A stretch of DNA of 64,000 nt from Clostridia bacterium (GCA_017524725.1 JAFXUZ010000043.1:17568-81567); one strand, 5' to 3'; positions 35,831 through 44,880 are shown, numbered from the stretch's first letter. Made by a program: numbers and translations. The notes: generated from the sequence alone by a model not told the origin.

Positions 35831-36751
35831 TTATCCCTTCACTGCGCCAATCATGACGCCCTTAACGAAGTATTTCTGCAGGAAGGGGTAGATGCAGATA
35901 ATCGGAAGAGTCGCGAACATGATGCACGCGGCCTGCAGCACCTCGGGAGTGCTGGTCACCTCGATGGCTTCGGACAGCGTGGCCGTCTGCGCTTCGGAAG
36001 CGGACGCCACCAGTTGGTACAGTTTGTACTGGATCATCTTCAGCCCTTCAAGGGTGGTGTAATATTTGTTGTCGGCATAGGCGTTCCAGCGGCCCACTGC
36101 GTAGAAAAGGGAGAGGGTGGCGATGATGGGTTTGGAAAGAGGCAGAACAATCCTGAAAAGGATCTGGAAATTCGTCGCGCCGTCCAGGAAGGCCGCTTCT
36201 TCCAGGCTGTCGGGAATGGAGGACTGGAAAAAGCTTTTCATGATCAGCATATTATACGCGCTGTAGATCAGCGGGAGGATCAGGACCCACATGTTGTTGT
36301 ACAGTCCCAGGTTTTTATACAGCAGGAAGGTGGGGATCAGACCCGCGCTGAAGTACATCGGGAACATCAGGATGAATGTAAAGAATGTCCGGCCCTTCAG
36401 GCGTTTCTTGGACAGGGGATAGGCCGCGCAGGTGCAGACGATCATGCCCAGCAGCGTGAAGATAGCCACAACCATCACACTGAAGCCGAAGGAACGCACC
36501 ATGCTGCCGTCCTGGAAGATGGATTTGTAGGCCTCAAAATTGATGCCCTTCGGCCACAGGACCACGGACTTCTGCATGACAGCCGTATTGCTGGATATGG
36601 ATTTTGCAGCCAGGTGGATGAAGGGAAGAACACAGGTAAGGGAGAGGACAGTGAGAATGAAAATGATCAGGAAATCGATCACGGTGAATTTTTTTACGGC
36701 ATGGGAACCGTCAGACACGGTGTCAAATTCTCTCTCTTTATTTTTTGCCAC
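35831..36751 (-). CDS. Sugar ABC transporter permease (LplC/YtcP type)
   Basis: A 306-residue inner-membrane permease with six membrane segments. The EAA cytoplasmic loop is in EEAAFLDGATNFQILFRIVLPLS, the ATPase contact site of carbohydrate-uptake-1 permeases. The C-terminus YFVKGVMIGAVKG is the family ending. I chose GTG 36751, with GGGGGTG seven bases before and 14 bp after the upstream permease's stop; the longer frame overlaps that gene. It pairs with the LplB-type subunit. Confidence 0.92.
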   Translation of the reverse strand: MAKNKEREFDTVSDGSHAVKKFTVIDFLIIFILTVLSLTCVLPFIHLAAKSISSNTAVMQKSVVLWPKGINFEAYKSIFQDGSMVRSFGFSVMVVAIFTLLGMIVCTCAAYPLSKKRLKGRTFFTFILMFPMYFSAGLIPTFLLYKNLGLYNNMWVLILPLIYSAYNMLIMKSFFQSSIPDSLEEAAFLDGATNFQILFRIVLPLSKPIIATLSLFYAVGRWNAYADNKYYTTLEGLKMIQYKLYQLVASASEAQTATLSEAIEVTSTPEVLQAACIMFATLPIICIYPFLQKYFVKGVMIGAVKG

Positions 36752-36764
36752 GATCCGCACCCCC

Positions 36765-37739
36765 TTACAGAAGCCCGTCTTCGCCAAGGGCTTTGGCAAA
36801 ACGGTCGCTGAGGACTACCAGGAGCAGTCCGACAAGGGACTGGAAAAGGCCCACCGCGGTCGCCATCGAAAACTTGGAATTGGCAAGGCCTTTTTCATAG
36901 ATGTAAATAGCCAGCTGATACTGGAAATCCTTGACCTGGGTATTCCCGAAAACATCCAGACGTTCGTAGTTGGACCCCATGATCTTGCCCAGATTCATGA
37001 TGAGAAGGATCACGATGGTACCGCGGATCCCCGGAAGGGTGATGTGCCAGATCCGCTGCCAGCGGTTCGCACCGTCGATCATGGCCGCCTCGTAAAGCTC
37101 TCCGGAGATCCCGGTGATGGCCGCCAGGTAGATGATGGTACCCCAGCCCATACCCTGCCACACGCCGATGAGCAGGTAGGTGGCGGCCCAATGCCATTTT
37201 TCCGTAAGGAAGGGAATGCCGCTGTCGATCCATCCCCAGTTCATCATCAGGATGTTGACGATGCCCGTGGTGGGCTTGAACAACTGGTAGGCAACCGCAC
37301 CGATGATGACCCAGGAAAGGAAATGCGGAAGATACAAAACCGTCTGCGTCACCTTTTTAAAGCGGGGAAAGCGCAGTTCGTTGAGCATCAGCGCCAGGAT
37401 GATAGGCATCGGGAAGGAAACGGCCAGATCCAGCAGGTTGAAGACCAGCGAGTTTTTCAGGGCCCGTATAAAGTCCCTGTCCTTGAAGATCTTTTCAAAG
37501 GTCTGCCAGCCCACCCATTTGCTGCCCGCATAACCCTTGGCCGGTTTGTAGTCCATAAAGACCATCCTGAGGCCGGGATATGCGGCGTAATTGAAGATGA
37601 CGACCAGCGCGACGGGGATCAAAAGAAGAAGGTACAGATGCCAGTCCCTGCTCAGGGCCTTTTTCCATTCGTGCAGTTCGCGTTCCATCCGTGACTGCGT
37701 TTTTGCCGGCCCGCTCACGGTTTTAGATGACTGAATCAT
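36765..37739 (-). CDS. Sugar ABC transporter permease (LplB type)
   Basis: A 324-residue permease, first gene of the five-gene oligosaccharide operon (permease, permease, binding protein, GH105, GH112). It has a cytoplasmic N-terminal extension of about 40 residues and six membrane segments. The EAA loop is in YEAAMIDGANRWQRIWHITLP. The ATG at 37739 follows GGAGGG; an upstream ATG has no site. A promoter lies about 80 bp upstream (37817-37846). No regulator gene adjoins the operon. Confidence 0.92.
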   Translation of the reverse strand: MIQSSKTVSGPAKTQSRMERELHEWKKALSRDWHLYLLLLIPVALVVIFNYAAYPGLRMVFMDYKPAKGYAGSKWVGWQTFEKIFKDRDFIRALKNSLVFNLLDLAVSFPMPIILALMLNELRFPRFKKVTQTVLYLPHFLSWVIIGAVAYQLFKPTTGIVNILMMNWGWIDSGIPFLTEKWHWAATYLLIGVWQGMGWGTIIYLAAITGISGELYEAAMIDGANRWQRIWHITLPGIRGTIVILLIMNLGKIMGSNYERLDVFGNTQVKDFQYQLAIYIYEKGLANSKFSMATAVGLFQSLVGLLLVVLSDRFAKALGEDGLL

Positions 37740-37816
37740 AGAATCCCTCCAGTGCAAATGCTCTGCGATAAACATGACCACACTGTCTTAACGACCCTGA
37801 TTGTACCTTTTTTTAC

Positions 37817-37846
37817 ATTATACTCCGTTAAGTATTATAAAAACAA
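37817..37846 (-). promoter_or_regulatory. promoter of the oligosaccharide transport/GH105/GH112 operon
   Basis: Minus strand TTGTTT (37841-37846), 18 bp, perfect TATAAT (37817-37822), leaving a leader of about 70 nt. Confidence 0.55.
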
Positions 37847-37943
37847 ACGATATATGATCGTATTTTTCCCATTTTCAATCATTTATGATCAGGGGAACGA
37901 TAACCCGAAATCAGATCTTTCTGTTTATAACGCCTCCCGGGTC

Positions 37944-37973
37944 TGTACACGCTTTATGACTGCATGGTATAAT
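37944..37973 (+). promoter_or_regulatory. promoter of the aldo/keto reductase gene
   Basis: TGTACA (37944-37949), 18 bp, perfect TATAAT (37968-37973), 65 bp before the start at 38038. The -35 box is weak. Confidence 0.45.
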
Positions 37974-38037
37974 CGTGTCGAGCATTCGGATCATTCCGTT
38001 ACTTTTGCCTGTTTGATCACAGATAAGGAGACGAAAA

Positions 38038-38991
38038 ATGCTGACACACCGTCTGCACGGCAGGGATGTAAGCGTGATCGGCCTGGGTACCGCACATTAC
38101 GGGGGACTCATCCCAAAAAGCCTGGCCTTCGACCAGATGGACGCCTATCTCGCCGCAGGAGGCAATCTGTTGGACACGGCGCGGGTATACGGCGACTTTG
38201 TGACCCCGAGGACAGGGGAAAGTGAAAAGATCGTCGGACAGTGGATGGAGGAACGGGGAAACAGGAAGGATATCTTCCTTTCCACCAAAGGCGGTCATCC
38301 GCCCTTTGAATGCATGTCCAGGTCCCGGCTGAGTCCCGGGGAGATCATCGGCGACCTGCACGAAAGTCTGTCGGACCTGAGATGCAGTTATATTGACATT
38401 TATTTTCTCCACCGGGACGACGAAAGCAGGCCGGTGGAGGAGATCGTCGATACCCTGGAAGGCTTTGTCGCAGAAGGGCTGATAGGGATGTACGGGGTCT
38501 CCAACTGGAAAACGGAAAGGATCATAGAGGCAAACCGCTATGCCGCGTCCCGCGGATACCATGGGATCGGGGCAAACCAGCCCCAGTTCTCCCTGATGAA
38601 GCCCAACACTCTGGGCGACAGGACCCTTGTCAGGATGGACCGGGCCATGCACGATATGCACTGCCGCCTTTCCATGCCATGCTTTTGCTTTTCCAGCCAG
38701 GCGGAGGGATTCCTGGCAAAAAAGCTCTCCGGTATGCCCCTTAACCCGGATCTGGTAGGCAAATATGCTTCAGCTGCCAACAGCGCCATCCTGGATAAGG
38801 TAAAGGCACTGGCTGCGGAGGGCATTTCGGACCCCGACGAAGCTTCCGTGGCGTTTTTGACCTGTCAGCCCTTCCCGTGCTTTGCCCTGTGCGGTTCGTT
38901 CGGTCTGGACCGTATCCGCACCTGGGAACGCCTTGGGAACGCCAGACTGCCGGATGGATTGATCGACGAACTTAACTCTCTGACGCTTTAG
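38038..38991 (+). CDS. Aldo/keto reductase family oxidoreductase
   Basis: A 317-residue TIM-barrel NADPH-dependent reductase. The catalytic tetrad is visible: Asp46 (LLDTARVYG), Tyr51, Lys84 (STKGG) and His125 (FLHRDD). The C-terminal NADP-binding helix region is less conserved. It is divergent from the oligosaccharide operon, separated by a 300-bp intergenic region that carries both promoters. That placement suggests a role in sugar or aldehyde metabolism but does not prove one. An ATG directly behind AAGGAGACGAAA is a good start. Confidence 0.92.
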   Translation: MLTHRLHGRDVSVIGLGTAHYGGLIPKSLAFDQMDAYLAAGGNLLDTARVYGDFVTPRTGESEKIVGQWMEERGNRKDIFLSTKGGHPPFECMSRSRLSPGEIIGDLHESLSDLRCSYIDIYFLHRDDESRPVEEIVDTLEGFVAEGLIGMYGVSNWKTERIIEANRYAASRGYHGIGANQPQFSLMKPNTLGDRTLVRMDRAMHDMHCRLSMPCFCFSSQAEGFLAKKLSGMPLNPDLVGKYASAANSAILDKVKALAAEGISDPDEASVAFLTCQPFPCFALCGSFGLDRIRTWERLGNARLPDGLIDELNSLTL

Positions 38992-39016
38992 GGCAAAAAC
39001 GAATACCCGGAACGCC

Positions 39017-39070
39017 GTGCGCCGCGTAAGAAGCGATTCCGGAATGACGAATCCGGCATATGCGGCGCAC
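39017..39070. repeat. long imperfect inverted repeat between genes
   Basis: GTGCGCCGC (39017-39025) pairs with GCGGCGCAC (39062-39070), enclosing a second inverted pair (GATTCCGG/AATCCGGC region). There is no T tract. Could be a weak terminator or a structured leader of the cyclophilin gene. Confidence 0.4.
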
Positions 39071-39143
39071 AAAAGCCGGTTTCCGGTGCAGATCAAGCTG
39101 AACAGCTATAGAACATGACAGATTCGGAAAGGACATACATTCA

Positions 39144-40202
39144 ATGAAAACATTTTTGAAAGCCCTGGCTCTTCTTTCAGCCCTGCTTCTGCTGATGCCT
39201 GCATCGCTCGGAGAAGGGGAGGACCCCATCGTTGTCATCCGTGTACGGGATGTCGGTGATATTTATGTTAAGCTCGATCCTCAAGCCGCTCCCGTCACCG
39301 TTTCCAATTTTCTGAAACTGTCGGACAGCGGCTTTTATAACGGCCTCGCCTTCCATCGCATCATCAGCGGGTTTATGGTGCAGGGCGGTGATCCGCTTGG
39401 CAACGGTACCGGCGGATCGGACGAAACCATCACCGGCGAATTCAGCCGGAATGGATGGGATAATCCTCTCAAACACACCCGGGGCGTGATCTCCATGGCC
39501 CGCAGCAGCGATATGAACAGTGCCTCCTCCCAGTTTTTCATCATGCATGCCGACGCCCCCCATCTGGACGGCGCCTATGCCGCTTTCGGGCAGGTACTCA
39601 CGGGGATGGATGTGGTGGACGCCATGTGCATTAATGCCGCAGTAATCGATTCCAACGGCACCGTCTCTCCACAGGATCAACCGGTTATCACTCAGATCCG
39701 CCGCGCATCCCCGGAGGAAGCCCGATCCGTCGCCGAAAAAGAGGCGCTGAACGGTGCGGCCGGAGGGAAGTATATAGACCGCATCACCGGTGCCTCCTTT
39801 CCTGTACCCGAATGCTTTGCCCTGTCAGGATCAACCGGCACCTCGGTAGTCTTCTCCAACGGAACGGACAGCTTTTCTTTCAGCTCTGCCGATTACTGGA
39901 AGCGCTTTGGCTGGGTCAATCAGGAATACTATGCCGGTCAGGGCATTGACCGCACCAAGTTCAACGTTTTGTCCCTTTCAAAGGACAGCATTGCCCCCGG
40001 CAAGGATCCTGCCGAAGAGACCCACGGCGGTCTTCTGTGGTATACAGTCACATTGGATTCAAACGGTCTCAGTACCAGACGCTGGGTCACCATGGACAAC
40101 GGCAATTTGTTTGTCCTGACAGCCGGCGGAGAAAATGCCATTGCCGCTGCGGTCTCGGTGCTGGATACTCTAAAAACCGCCGGTTTTACAGGAGATGAAT
40201 AA
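39144..40202 (+). CDS. Secreted cyclophilin-type peptidyl-prolyl isomerase with extra C-terminal domain
   Basis: A 352-residue protein. After a signal peptide (1-23) comes a cyclophilin domain (about 28-190) with the active-site block FHRIISGFMVQGGDP (Arg72, Phe77, Gln80), SSQFFI and the later HLDG. Residues 190-352 form an additional domain (about 160 residues, with DYWKRFGW and a beta-rich C-terminus) that I do not recognise. Cyclophilins catalyse proline isomerisation, here in the extracytoplasmic space, so a role in folding exported proteins is likely. A GGAAAGG site lies upstream, and a strong terminator follows. Confidence 0.92.
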   Translation: MKTFLKALALLSALLLLMPASLGEGEDPIVVIRVRDVGDIYVKLDPQAAPVTVSNFLKLSDSGFYNGLAFHRIISGFMVQGGDPLGNGTGGSDETITGEFSRNGWDNPLKHTRGVISMARSSDMNSASSQFFIMHADAPHLDGAYAAFGQVLTGMDVVDAMCINAAVIDSNGTVSPQDQPVITQIRRASPEEARSVAEKEALNGAAGGKYIDRITGASFPVPECFALSGSTGTSVVFSNGTDSFSFSSADYWKRFGWVNQEYYAGQGIDRTKFNVLSLSKDSIAPGKDPAEETHGGLLWYTVTLDSNGLSTRRWVTMDNGNLFVLTAGGENAIAAAVSVLDTLKTAGFTGDE

Positions 40203-40270
40203 GAGCTCGGACACAAAATATATATTGACGTTATTTGCCTGATCCCCGGATAGGGCAGGGGTTGGTTTAA

Positions 40271-40306
40271 TATCTCTGCCGTAAATGTCACTTTACGGCA
40301 GAGATA
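40271..40306 (+). terminator. strong hairpin after the cyclophilin gene
   Basis: A 15-bp perfect stem (40271-40285 with 40292-40306) and TGTCAC loop, followed by TATGTTTATAAAG. The U-tail is poor but the stem is very stable. Confidence 0.65.
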
Positions 40307-40461
40307 TATGTTTATAAAGCAGGGGATGGGGGCGAAATTGTAAAAAACGCAAACAGCGGGTCACTGACTGACAATACCTCATGCAAAGATACTTTTAATC
40401 CGGCGAAATCTTTGCTATAATAGCTTCGGAAAAAAACTTCTTTTGAAAAGAGGATCCGGCC

Positions 40462-40854
40462 ATGAAAAAAATGAAATTCCTGAAAAGCGCGGCCCTCCTT
40501 GCCGTCCTTATTCTGTCTGCCCTGACCCTGACCGCCTGCGTTTCCACTCCGCCGATCGAAGCCACCTGGTCCCTCGGTTCCATCACGGGAAACGGCAATA
40601 TGAGCATGGAACTTGCAAACACCCTTTCCGCCGCGAAAACCGCCGGCTTTGAGGTGTATATGACCTTCAGCGGAGGAAAAGGTTCCATCGCCGTCCAGGG
40701 CTTTGCTCCCCAGGCGTTTACCTATACGCTGAACGGAAGCAAGATCACCATGATCATCGACGGTATCTCATCCGTATGCACCTGGACAGTCAGTGGGAAT
40801 ACCCTGACCCTGGATTACGCGGGTTCGCACCTGGTACTGACAAAGAAAACATGA
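40462..40854 (+). CDS. Small lipoprotein of unknown function
   Basis: A 130-residue protein with a clear lipoprotein signal: basic start, hydrophobic core and lipobox LTAC (Cys26). The mature part (about 105 residues) is beta-rich (GSITGNGNMSMEL, TWTVSGNTLTLDYAG), resembling small lipocalin-like or DUF-type Clostridia lipoproteins. I do not recognise a named family. AGAGGATCC precedes the ATG. A terminator follows. Its neighbours give no functional hint. Confidence 0.85.
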   Translation: MKKMKFLKSAALLAVLILSALTLTACVSTPPIEATWSLGSITGNGNMSMELANTLSAAKTAGFEVYMTFSGGKGSIAVQGFAPQAFTYTLNGSKITMIIDGISSVCTWTVSGNTLTLDYAGSHLVLTKKT

Positions 40855-40876
40855 TCATTAAGATCATAAACGACAA

Positions 40877-40912
40877 AAGCCGGAGGCTTTCGTACCTTCG
40901 GCTTCTTTGTTT
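40877..40912 (+). terminator. terminator after the small lipoprotein gene
   Basis: AAGCCGGAGG (40877-40886) pairs with CCTTCGGCTT (40895-40904, one G-U), followed by CTTTGTTTT. Confidence 0.75.
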
Positions 40913-40981
40913 TACCTGGGCATGTTGCTTTTCCCGGCTGCGCATGCAAAACCGGCATAATCTTACCTGAGTTTTTTTCCC

Positions 40982-41929
40982 TCAGTCGTCCTTCCAGACA
41001 TGATCGCGGATCCTTTCGTATTCCTCGGGAGTGATCTTCAGTATGGTACCGTGCTTGAAGCCATACGGGAAAGAAAACGCGCTGTCTGAACGGGTGAATA
41101 CTCCGTTTTCGATGCCGTCCGATACAAAGGGCACATAGCCCTGCCCGGCGCCCCTGACCCCGTAATAGTCCACAAAAAGACACCATCGTCCGTCGTCGAG
41201 CCTGACGGCCGTAGGTGCTTCATACAGCCCCTGAGCGATGCCTGCCATGGATGTATCAAAATCCGGGACCCGGGTCCACAGGCCGCGGGCTGATGGCGCG
41301 GAAAGCAGGATCATGGTGGCGGGGTTTTTCTCGCTTTTTACAAACAGGTAATACTTTCCATTTTCATAGTACGCAGCCGAATCGATCACCGAGGAATCCT
41401 CCTTGCGGTAAAACAGTTCAGGTGCGGAAAAATGGATAAAATCCCTGGTCCTGCAGGCATAAACAGCCATGTCCTTAAAACCGCTCTCCTGCCTGCTGGC
41501 GGAAAAATGAATGATGTACTCCTGTTCCTCCTCGTCAAACAGGATATCCGGCGCCCACAGGCATCCAAAGCTTTCGTCCCCGATAGGCTCCAAAGCTTCC
41601 TCGGTCCAGTCCACAAGGTTTTCCGAAATGAAATGGGCCAGGCATTTGCTGCCGTGGCGCTTGATCTCGTCCCAGGAACGGCAGTATTTACCCCTCATGC
41701 CATAGGAAAGGCTCAGATCGGTGGCAAAAATATGGAATTTGGAGTCGAACCGGCTGCGAACCACCGTCATATCGCGGACGCCCTTGTCCCCGTAATAAGC
41801 CCACAGCACCGGGCGGCCGCCGTTCACCGCTTCCCAGTGAAAAGCGTCCCTGCTGAGGGCAAAATAAACCTGCTCACCGTCCGGGGTCGTTTTTTCCCTG
41901 AAATGAACAAAAAGATAACAGCTTCCCAT
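40982..41929 (-). CDS. GH43-family glycosidase (probable arabinofuranosidase/xylosidase)
   Basis: A 315-residue five-bladed beta-propeller enzyme without a signal peptide, so cytosolic. Recognisable GH43 segments are GDKGVRDMTVV, GCLWAPDILFD (the conserved WAPD), VIDSAAYYENGKYYLF and YEAPTAV with the general-acid Glu. The length fits small single-domain GH43 members. GH43 enzymes split alpha-arabinosyl or beta-xylosyl linkages; the exact activity is unknown. GGGAGG precedes the ATG. It lies 30 bp after an LRR-protein gene and is likely co-transcribed with it. It complements the GH51 and GH120 genes in the window. Confidence 0.9.
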   Translation of the reverse strand: MGSCYLFVHFREKTTPDGEQVYFALSRDAFHWEAVNGGRPVLWAYYGDKGVRDMTVVRSRFDSKFHIFATDLSLSYGMRGKYCRSWDEIKRHGSKCLAHFISENLVDWTEEALEPIGDESFGCLWAPDILFDEEEQEYIIHFSASRQESGFKDMAVYACRTRDFIHFSAPELFYRKEDSSVIDSAAYYENGKYYLFVKSEKNPATMILLSAPSARGLWTRVPDFDTSMAGIAQGLYEAPTAVRLDDGRWCLFVDYYGVRGAGQGYVPFVSDGIENGVFTRSDSAFSFPYGFKHGTILKITPEEYERIRDHVWKDD

Positions 41930-41959
41930 GTTTTTACCTCCCCATTTTACATCGCGCGA

Positions 41960-42892
41960 TCAGTCCAAAGGCGCGCTTTCCTCGAATGGAATATAGACCC
42001 CGGTCTGGAACATCTGGTAGATGACATCGTAATGAGGTGTTTTCCTGCCGTCGCCTTCACCGTTGAAGGTACGCCAGACGCCGCCGGTGCCGGAATTGTT
42101 CCAGTCAAAGGTGCAGTTCGGCAATTCATCCCGCAGCGACGCCTTCACCGACGGGTCGACCCGGCTCTGGTCCATCGAGGAGGACGCGTAATTATATGCC
42201 CACAGGCGGCGCAGGGACTTGATCCGGCCCAGCAGCAGGATATCCTGGATACGGTTGTTGGGGATGTTCAGGTCCATCAGATTTGTGCATGCAAGCAGCG
42301 GCTCCACCGAAATGATGCGGTTGGAGAACGCCTCCAGGTATTCAAGCTTTGGGCAGTTTCCCAGCGCCGTGATATCGGTAAGCTGATTCCGCCCGATGAT
42401 CAGCACCCTAAGGTCGGGCATGGATCTGAGGAAATCCAGCGTAGTCAGGCCGTTGTGGCCCAGGTCCAGGGCCAGCATTCGGCGGCAGTATTTAAGGCAG
42501 GCGAAATCCTGGCTGGTATGGGCTGTGCTCCGGTTGTTGTGCAGGGTGGAAAAAACCGTCATATCTGTCCGGATAACATGGGGCCCTTTGTTATTGCAGT
42601 TTATGATGAAGGTCCATCCGAATTCGACATTGGGGTAACGGGCTGACAGTTCCTCCGCCCAGACCATGTTCATGGTCGTCAGATACATATCGCATTTTTG
42701 CAGACATGGCAGACGGTCCAGGAATTCCTCCAGTTTGCTGAGGCTCCGGACCTCGGTCGCGCCAAAGTCCACATAAGTTGCTTCCCGGTAAGCTCTTACC
42801 CGGCCGTCGTATACCACTTCATCGTTTTCCACAGCCGATGCGCTCGTCAGAAGCAGAAGCGCGAAGACCAGAAGAAAGAACGCTTTTTTCAT
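41960..42892 (-). CDS. Secreted leucine-rich repeat protein
   Basis: A 310-residue protein with a signal peptide (1-20, cleavage near ASA-VE). Its central part carries about four or five LRRs of 22-23 residues (MLALDLGHNGLTTLDFL, LRVLIIGRNQLTDITAL, LEYLEAFSNRIISVEPL, LMDLNIPNNRIQDIL), the SDS22/internalin-like type. There is no wall anchor. The C-terminal 70 residues contain WRTFNGEGDG and are unassigned. LRR proteins usually bind other proteins; its partner is unknown. A consensus promoter is at 42922-42950. The GH43 gene follows. Confidence 0.88.
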   Translation of the reverse strand: MKKAFFLLVFALLLLTSASAVENDEVVYDGRVRAYREATYVDFGATEVRSLSKLEEFLDRLPCLQKCDMYLTTMNMVWAEELSARYPNVEFGWTFIINCNNKGPHVIRTDMTVFSTLHNNRSTAHTSQDFACLKYCRRMLALDLGHNGLTTLDFLRSMPDLRVLIIGRNQLTDITALGNCPKLEYLEAFSNRIISVEPLLACTNLMDLNIPNNRIQDILLLGRIKSLRRLWAYNYASSSMDQSRVDPSVKASLRDELPNCTFDWNNSGTGGVWRTFNGEGDGRKTPHYDVIYQMFQTGVYIPFEESAPLD

Positions 42893-42921
42893 ATCGCTCC
42901 TCCGAATGGGTTGATATTTAT

Positions 42922-42950
42922 ATTATACCGGACAAAAGCTTCGAAAGCAA
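42922..42950 (-). promoter_or_regulatory. promoter of the LRR/GH43 genes
   Basis: Minus strand TTGCTT (42945-42950), 17 bp, TATAAT (42922-42927). Back to back with the plus-strand promoter at 42961-42989. Confidence 0.7.
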
Positions 42951-42960
42951 TATACGGCGT

Positions 42961-42989
42961 TTGCGTCTGCGGCCGACAGCGGTTATAAT
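42961..42989 (+). promoter_or_regulatory. promoter of the carbohydrate esterase gene
   Basis: TTGCGT (42961-42966), 17 bp, TATAAT (42984-42989). Confidence 0.65.
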
Positions 42990-43082
42990 ATAGGAGCCGG
43001 AAGGCCGTACTGACCTTTGTATCACCCGCATTATCACGCAGGACTTTTCGTCTATCCCGGCTTTGAACAGGAGGCAAAAAAA

Positions 43083-43916
43083 ATGCAGTACCGCAGGTTT
43101 TCCGTCCGTGTTCCCGGCGCTGGCTCACCATGTACATTGACGCTTTATGGGCAGGACCTTGAAGAGCCCATCCGGGAAGGGCGCAGGTCACCCGCCCTGC
43201 TCGTCTGCCCCGGCGGTGCCTATATGTATACCTCTCCCCGGGAGGCCGAGCCCGTGGCCCTGGTATTCCTTGCCCGGGGATTCAACGTGTTCGTCCTCAG
43301 GTATCACTGCGCCCCGGAAGCACGCTGGCCCGTGCCCCAGCTGGAAGCCGCGGAGGCGATCCGGACGATCCGTTCCCACGCGGATGAGACCATGACCGAC
43401 CCCGGCCGGGTCTTTATCTGCGGCTTTTCCGCCGGCGGACACCTGGCGGCTTCCGTCGGCATCCTCTGGAAGAGCGCAGGCTGGGCGTATGCCTTAAAGG
43501 CGGCAGACGAAGAGATCCGCCCGACGGGCATGGTGCTGTGCTATCCGGTCATCACAGCCGGGGAAAAGGCCCACAGGGGATCCATTGATAATCTGCTGGG
43601 ACCGGGGCGGAAGGACATCTCCCCTCTTTCCGTTTCCCTGGAAAAACATGTTGGCCCTGACTGCGTGCCTGCCTTCATCTGGCATACCCGAACTGACGGC
43701 TCGGTCCCGGTGGAAAACAGCCTGTACCTTGCTGCGGCGCTTGCGGAAAACGGCATACCGTTTGAAATGCACGTTTTCCCACACGGAGGCCACGGCCTGA
43801 GCCTTGCAAATACACTGACCGACTCCGCCGGGGACGGGGTCATGATCGCCGCGGACTGCGCCGTGTGGCCGCAGATGGCCGCGGACTGGATGCTGGAGGA
43901 AAAATGGCGGTCGTGA
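43083..43916 (+). CDS. Alpha/beta hydrolase, probable carbohydrate (xylan acetyl) esterase
   Basis: A 277-residue esterase. The oxyanion loop CPGGAYMYTSPREAEP (near residue 42) and nucleophile GFSAGGH (Ser117), followed later by an Asp in WHTRTDGSVP and His in HGGHGLS, match the acetyl-esterase/BD-FAE-like group found beside hemicellulose genes. There is no signal peptide, so it would deacetylate imported oligosaccharides. The ATG at 43083 has AGGAGG; the frame is open further upstream but without a site. It is divergent from LRR/GH43 and convergent with an AraC regulator 16 bp away. Confidence 0.9.
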   Translation: MQYRRFSVRVPGAGSPCTLTLYGQDLEEPIREGRRSPALLVCPGGAYMYTSPREAEPVALVFLARGFNVFVLRYHCAPEARWPVPQLEAAEAIRTIRSHADETMTDPGRVFICGFSAGGHLAASVGILWKSAGWAYALKAADEEIRPTGMVLCYPVITAGEKAHRGSIDNLLGPGRKDISPLSVSLEKHVGPDCVPAFIWHTRTDGSVPVENSLYLAAALAENGIPFEMHVFPHGGHGLSLANTLTDSAGDGVMIAADCAVWPQMAADWMLEEKWRS

Positions 43917-43932
43917 TTTTTCCTTACTTCTT

Positions 43933-44847
43933 TCAGTTCTCCGTTTCAGGACGGCTTTCGGCCCGGGTCCATCCTTCCAGCCTGAGAACGCTGTTCCTTT
44001 CCCCTTTGCGCGCCGCTTTGGCGTTATTCTTCCTGTACTCCCGTGGAGACATGCCGGTCTCCTTCTGGAAATTGCGGTTGAACGACGATATGGAAGGAAG
44101 CCCGACCGCAGCGGCGATATTCAGCACCGAATCGTTGCCGATGGAAAGCATCATGCAGGCTTTCCTGATCCTCAGCTGGTTGAGGTATTTCAGGGGAGAT
44201 GTCCCCATGGTCTCCTGGAAGGACCGGCGGAAATGAGCCGGGCTCATCAGGCACAGTTCCGCCATCTGGTCCATGTCGAAATCACCGCTGTAATGGGTAT
44301 CCATGTATCTGAGGACCGGACGGATGTTGAAATCCGCTTCCGGCTGCTCCATTTGCCCGATTTCCCCGGCAAAGCGCCAATATTCGATCTGGAGCGCGGA
44401 AAAATAGATGCGCACCAGGTCTGTGTCCAGCGTTTTCTTCATGCATTCATCCAGGATGCACTCGCACAAAAAGCGCATTCGGTCGCTCCTGTCCCTTTCA
44501 AGGCGGATCCCCGGCAGGAATCCTGTCTCCATACGGCCGGTCATGCCTTCGATATCCACAAAGATATAACTCCACCCGCTCCTTGTGCCCTTATCCGAGC
44601 AGGTGGTGTGCGGGACCATACGGGGAATAAGAAAAACATCCCCCTCGCTGAAGGGCACCCGTTTCCCGTCGATCAGCATGAAGCCGCTGTGCGAATGACA
44701 GAAACCGATCTCCAGGCAGTTGTGAAAATGCATCCTTTTGGCGAGAATATCGGATATGGTCCAGTCACTGCCGGTAAATACCTTCAGGGGCAGTTCTTCC
44801 GGCAGGTCGTAATACCGGTATTCCACCACGGGCTTTGACGACGCCAT
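43933..44847 (-). CDS. AraC-family transcriptional regulator
   Basis: A 304-residue regulator. The N-terminal cupin-type ligand domain (about 20-140, with HNCLEIGFCHSHSG and PFSEGDVFLIP) is followed by two helix-turn-helix motifs in the last 100 residues (MDQMAELCLMSPAHFRRSF and VLNIAAAVGLPSISSFNRNF), ending GMSPREYRK. Such regulators control sugar genes. It lies between the esterase and a caspase-like gene, so the LRR/GH43/esterase set is a plausible target. The ATG at 44847 has GGGGGG upstream; an earlier ATG is unsuited. Confidence 0.93.
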   Translation of the reverse strand: MASSKPVVEYRYYDLPEELPLKVFTGSDWTISDILAKRMHFHNCLEIGFCHSHSGFMLIDGKRVPFSEGDVFLIPRMVPHTTCSDKGTRSGWSYIFVDIEGMTGRMETGFLPGIRLERDRSDRMRFLCECILDECMKKTLDTDLVRIYFSALQIEYWRFAGEIGQMEQPEADFNIRPVLRYMDTHYSGDFDMDQMAELCLMSPAHFRRSFQETMGTSPLKYLNQLRIRKACMMLSIGNDSVLNIAAAVGLPSISSFNRNFQKETGMSPREYRKNNAKAARKGERNSVLRLEGWTRAESRPETEN

Positions 44848-44880
44848 ACATTTTTCCCCCCGGATCATTGATACGAAACG

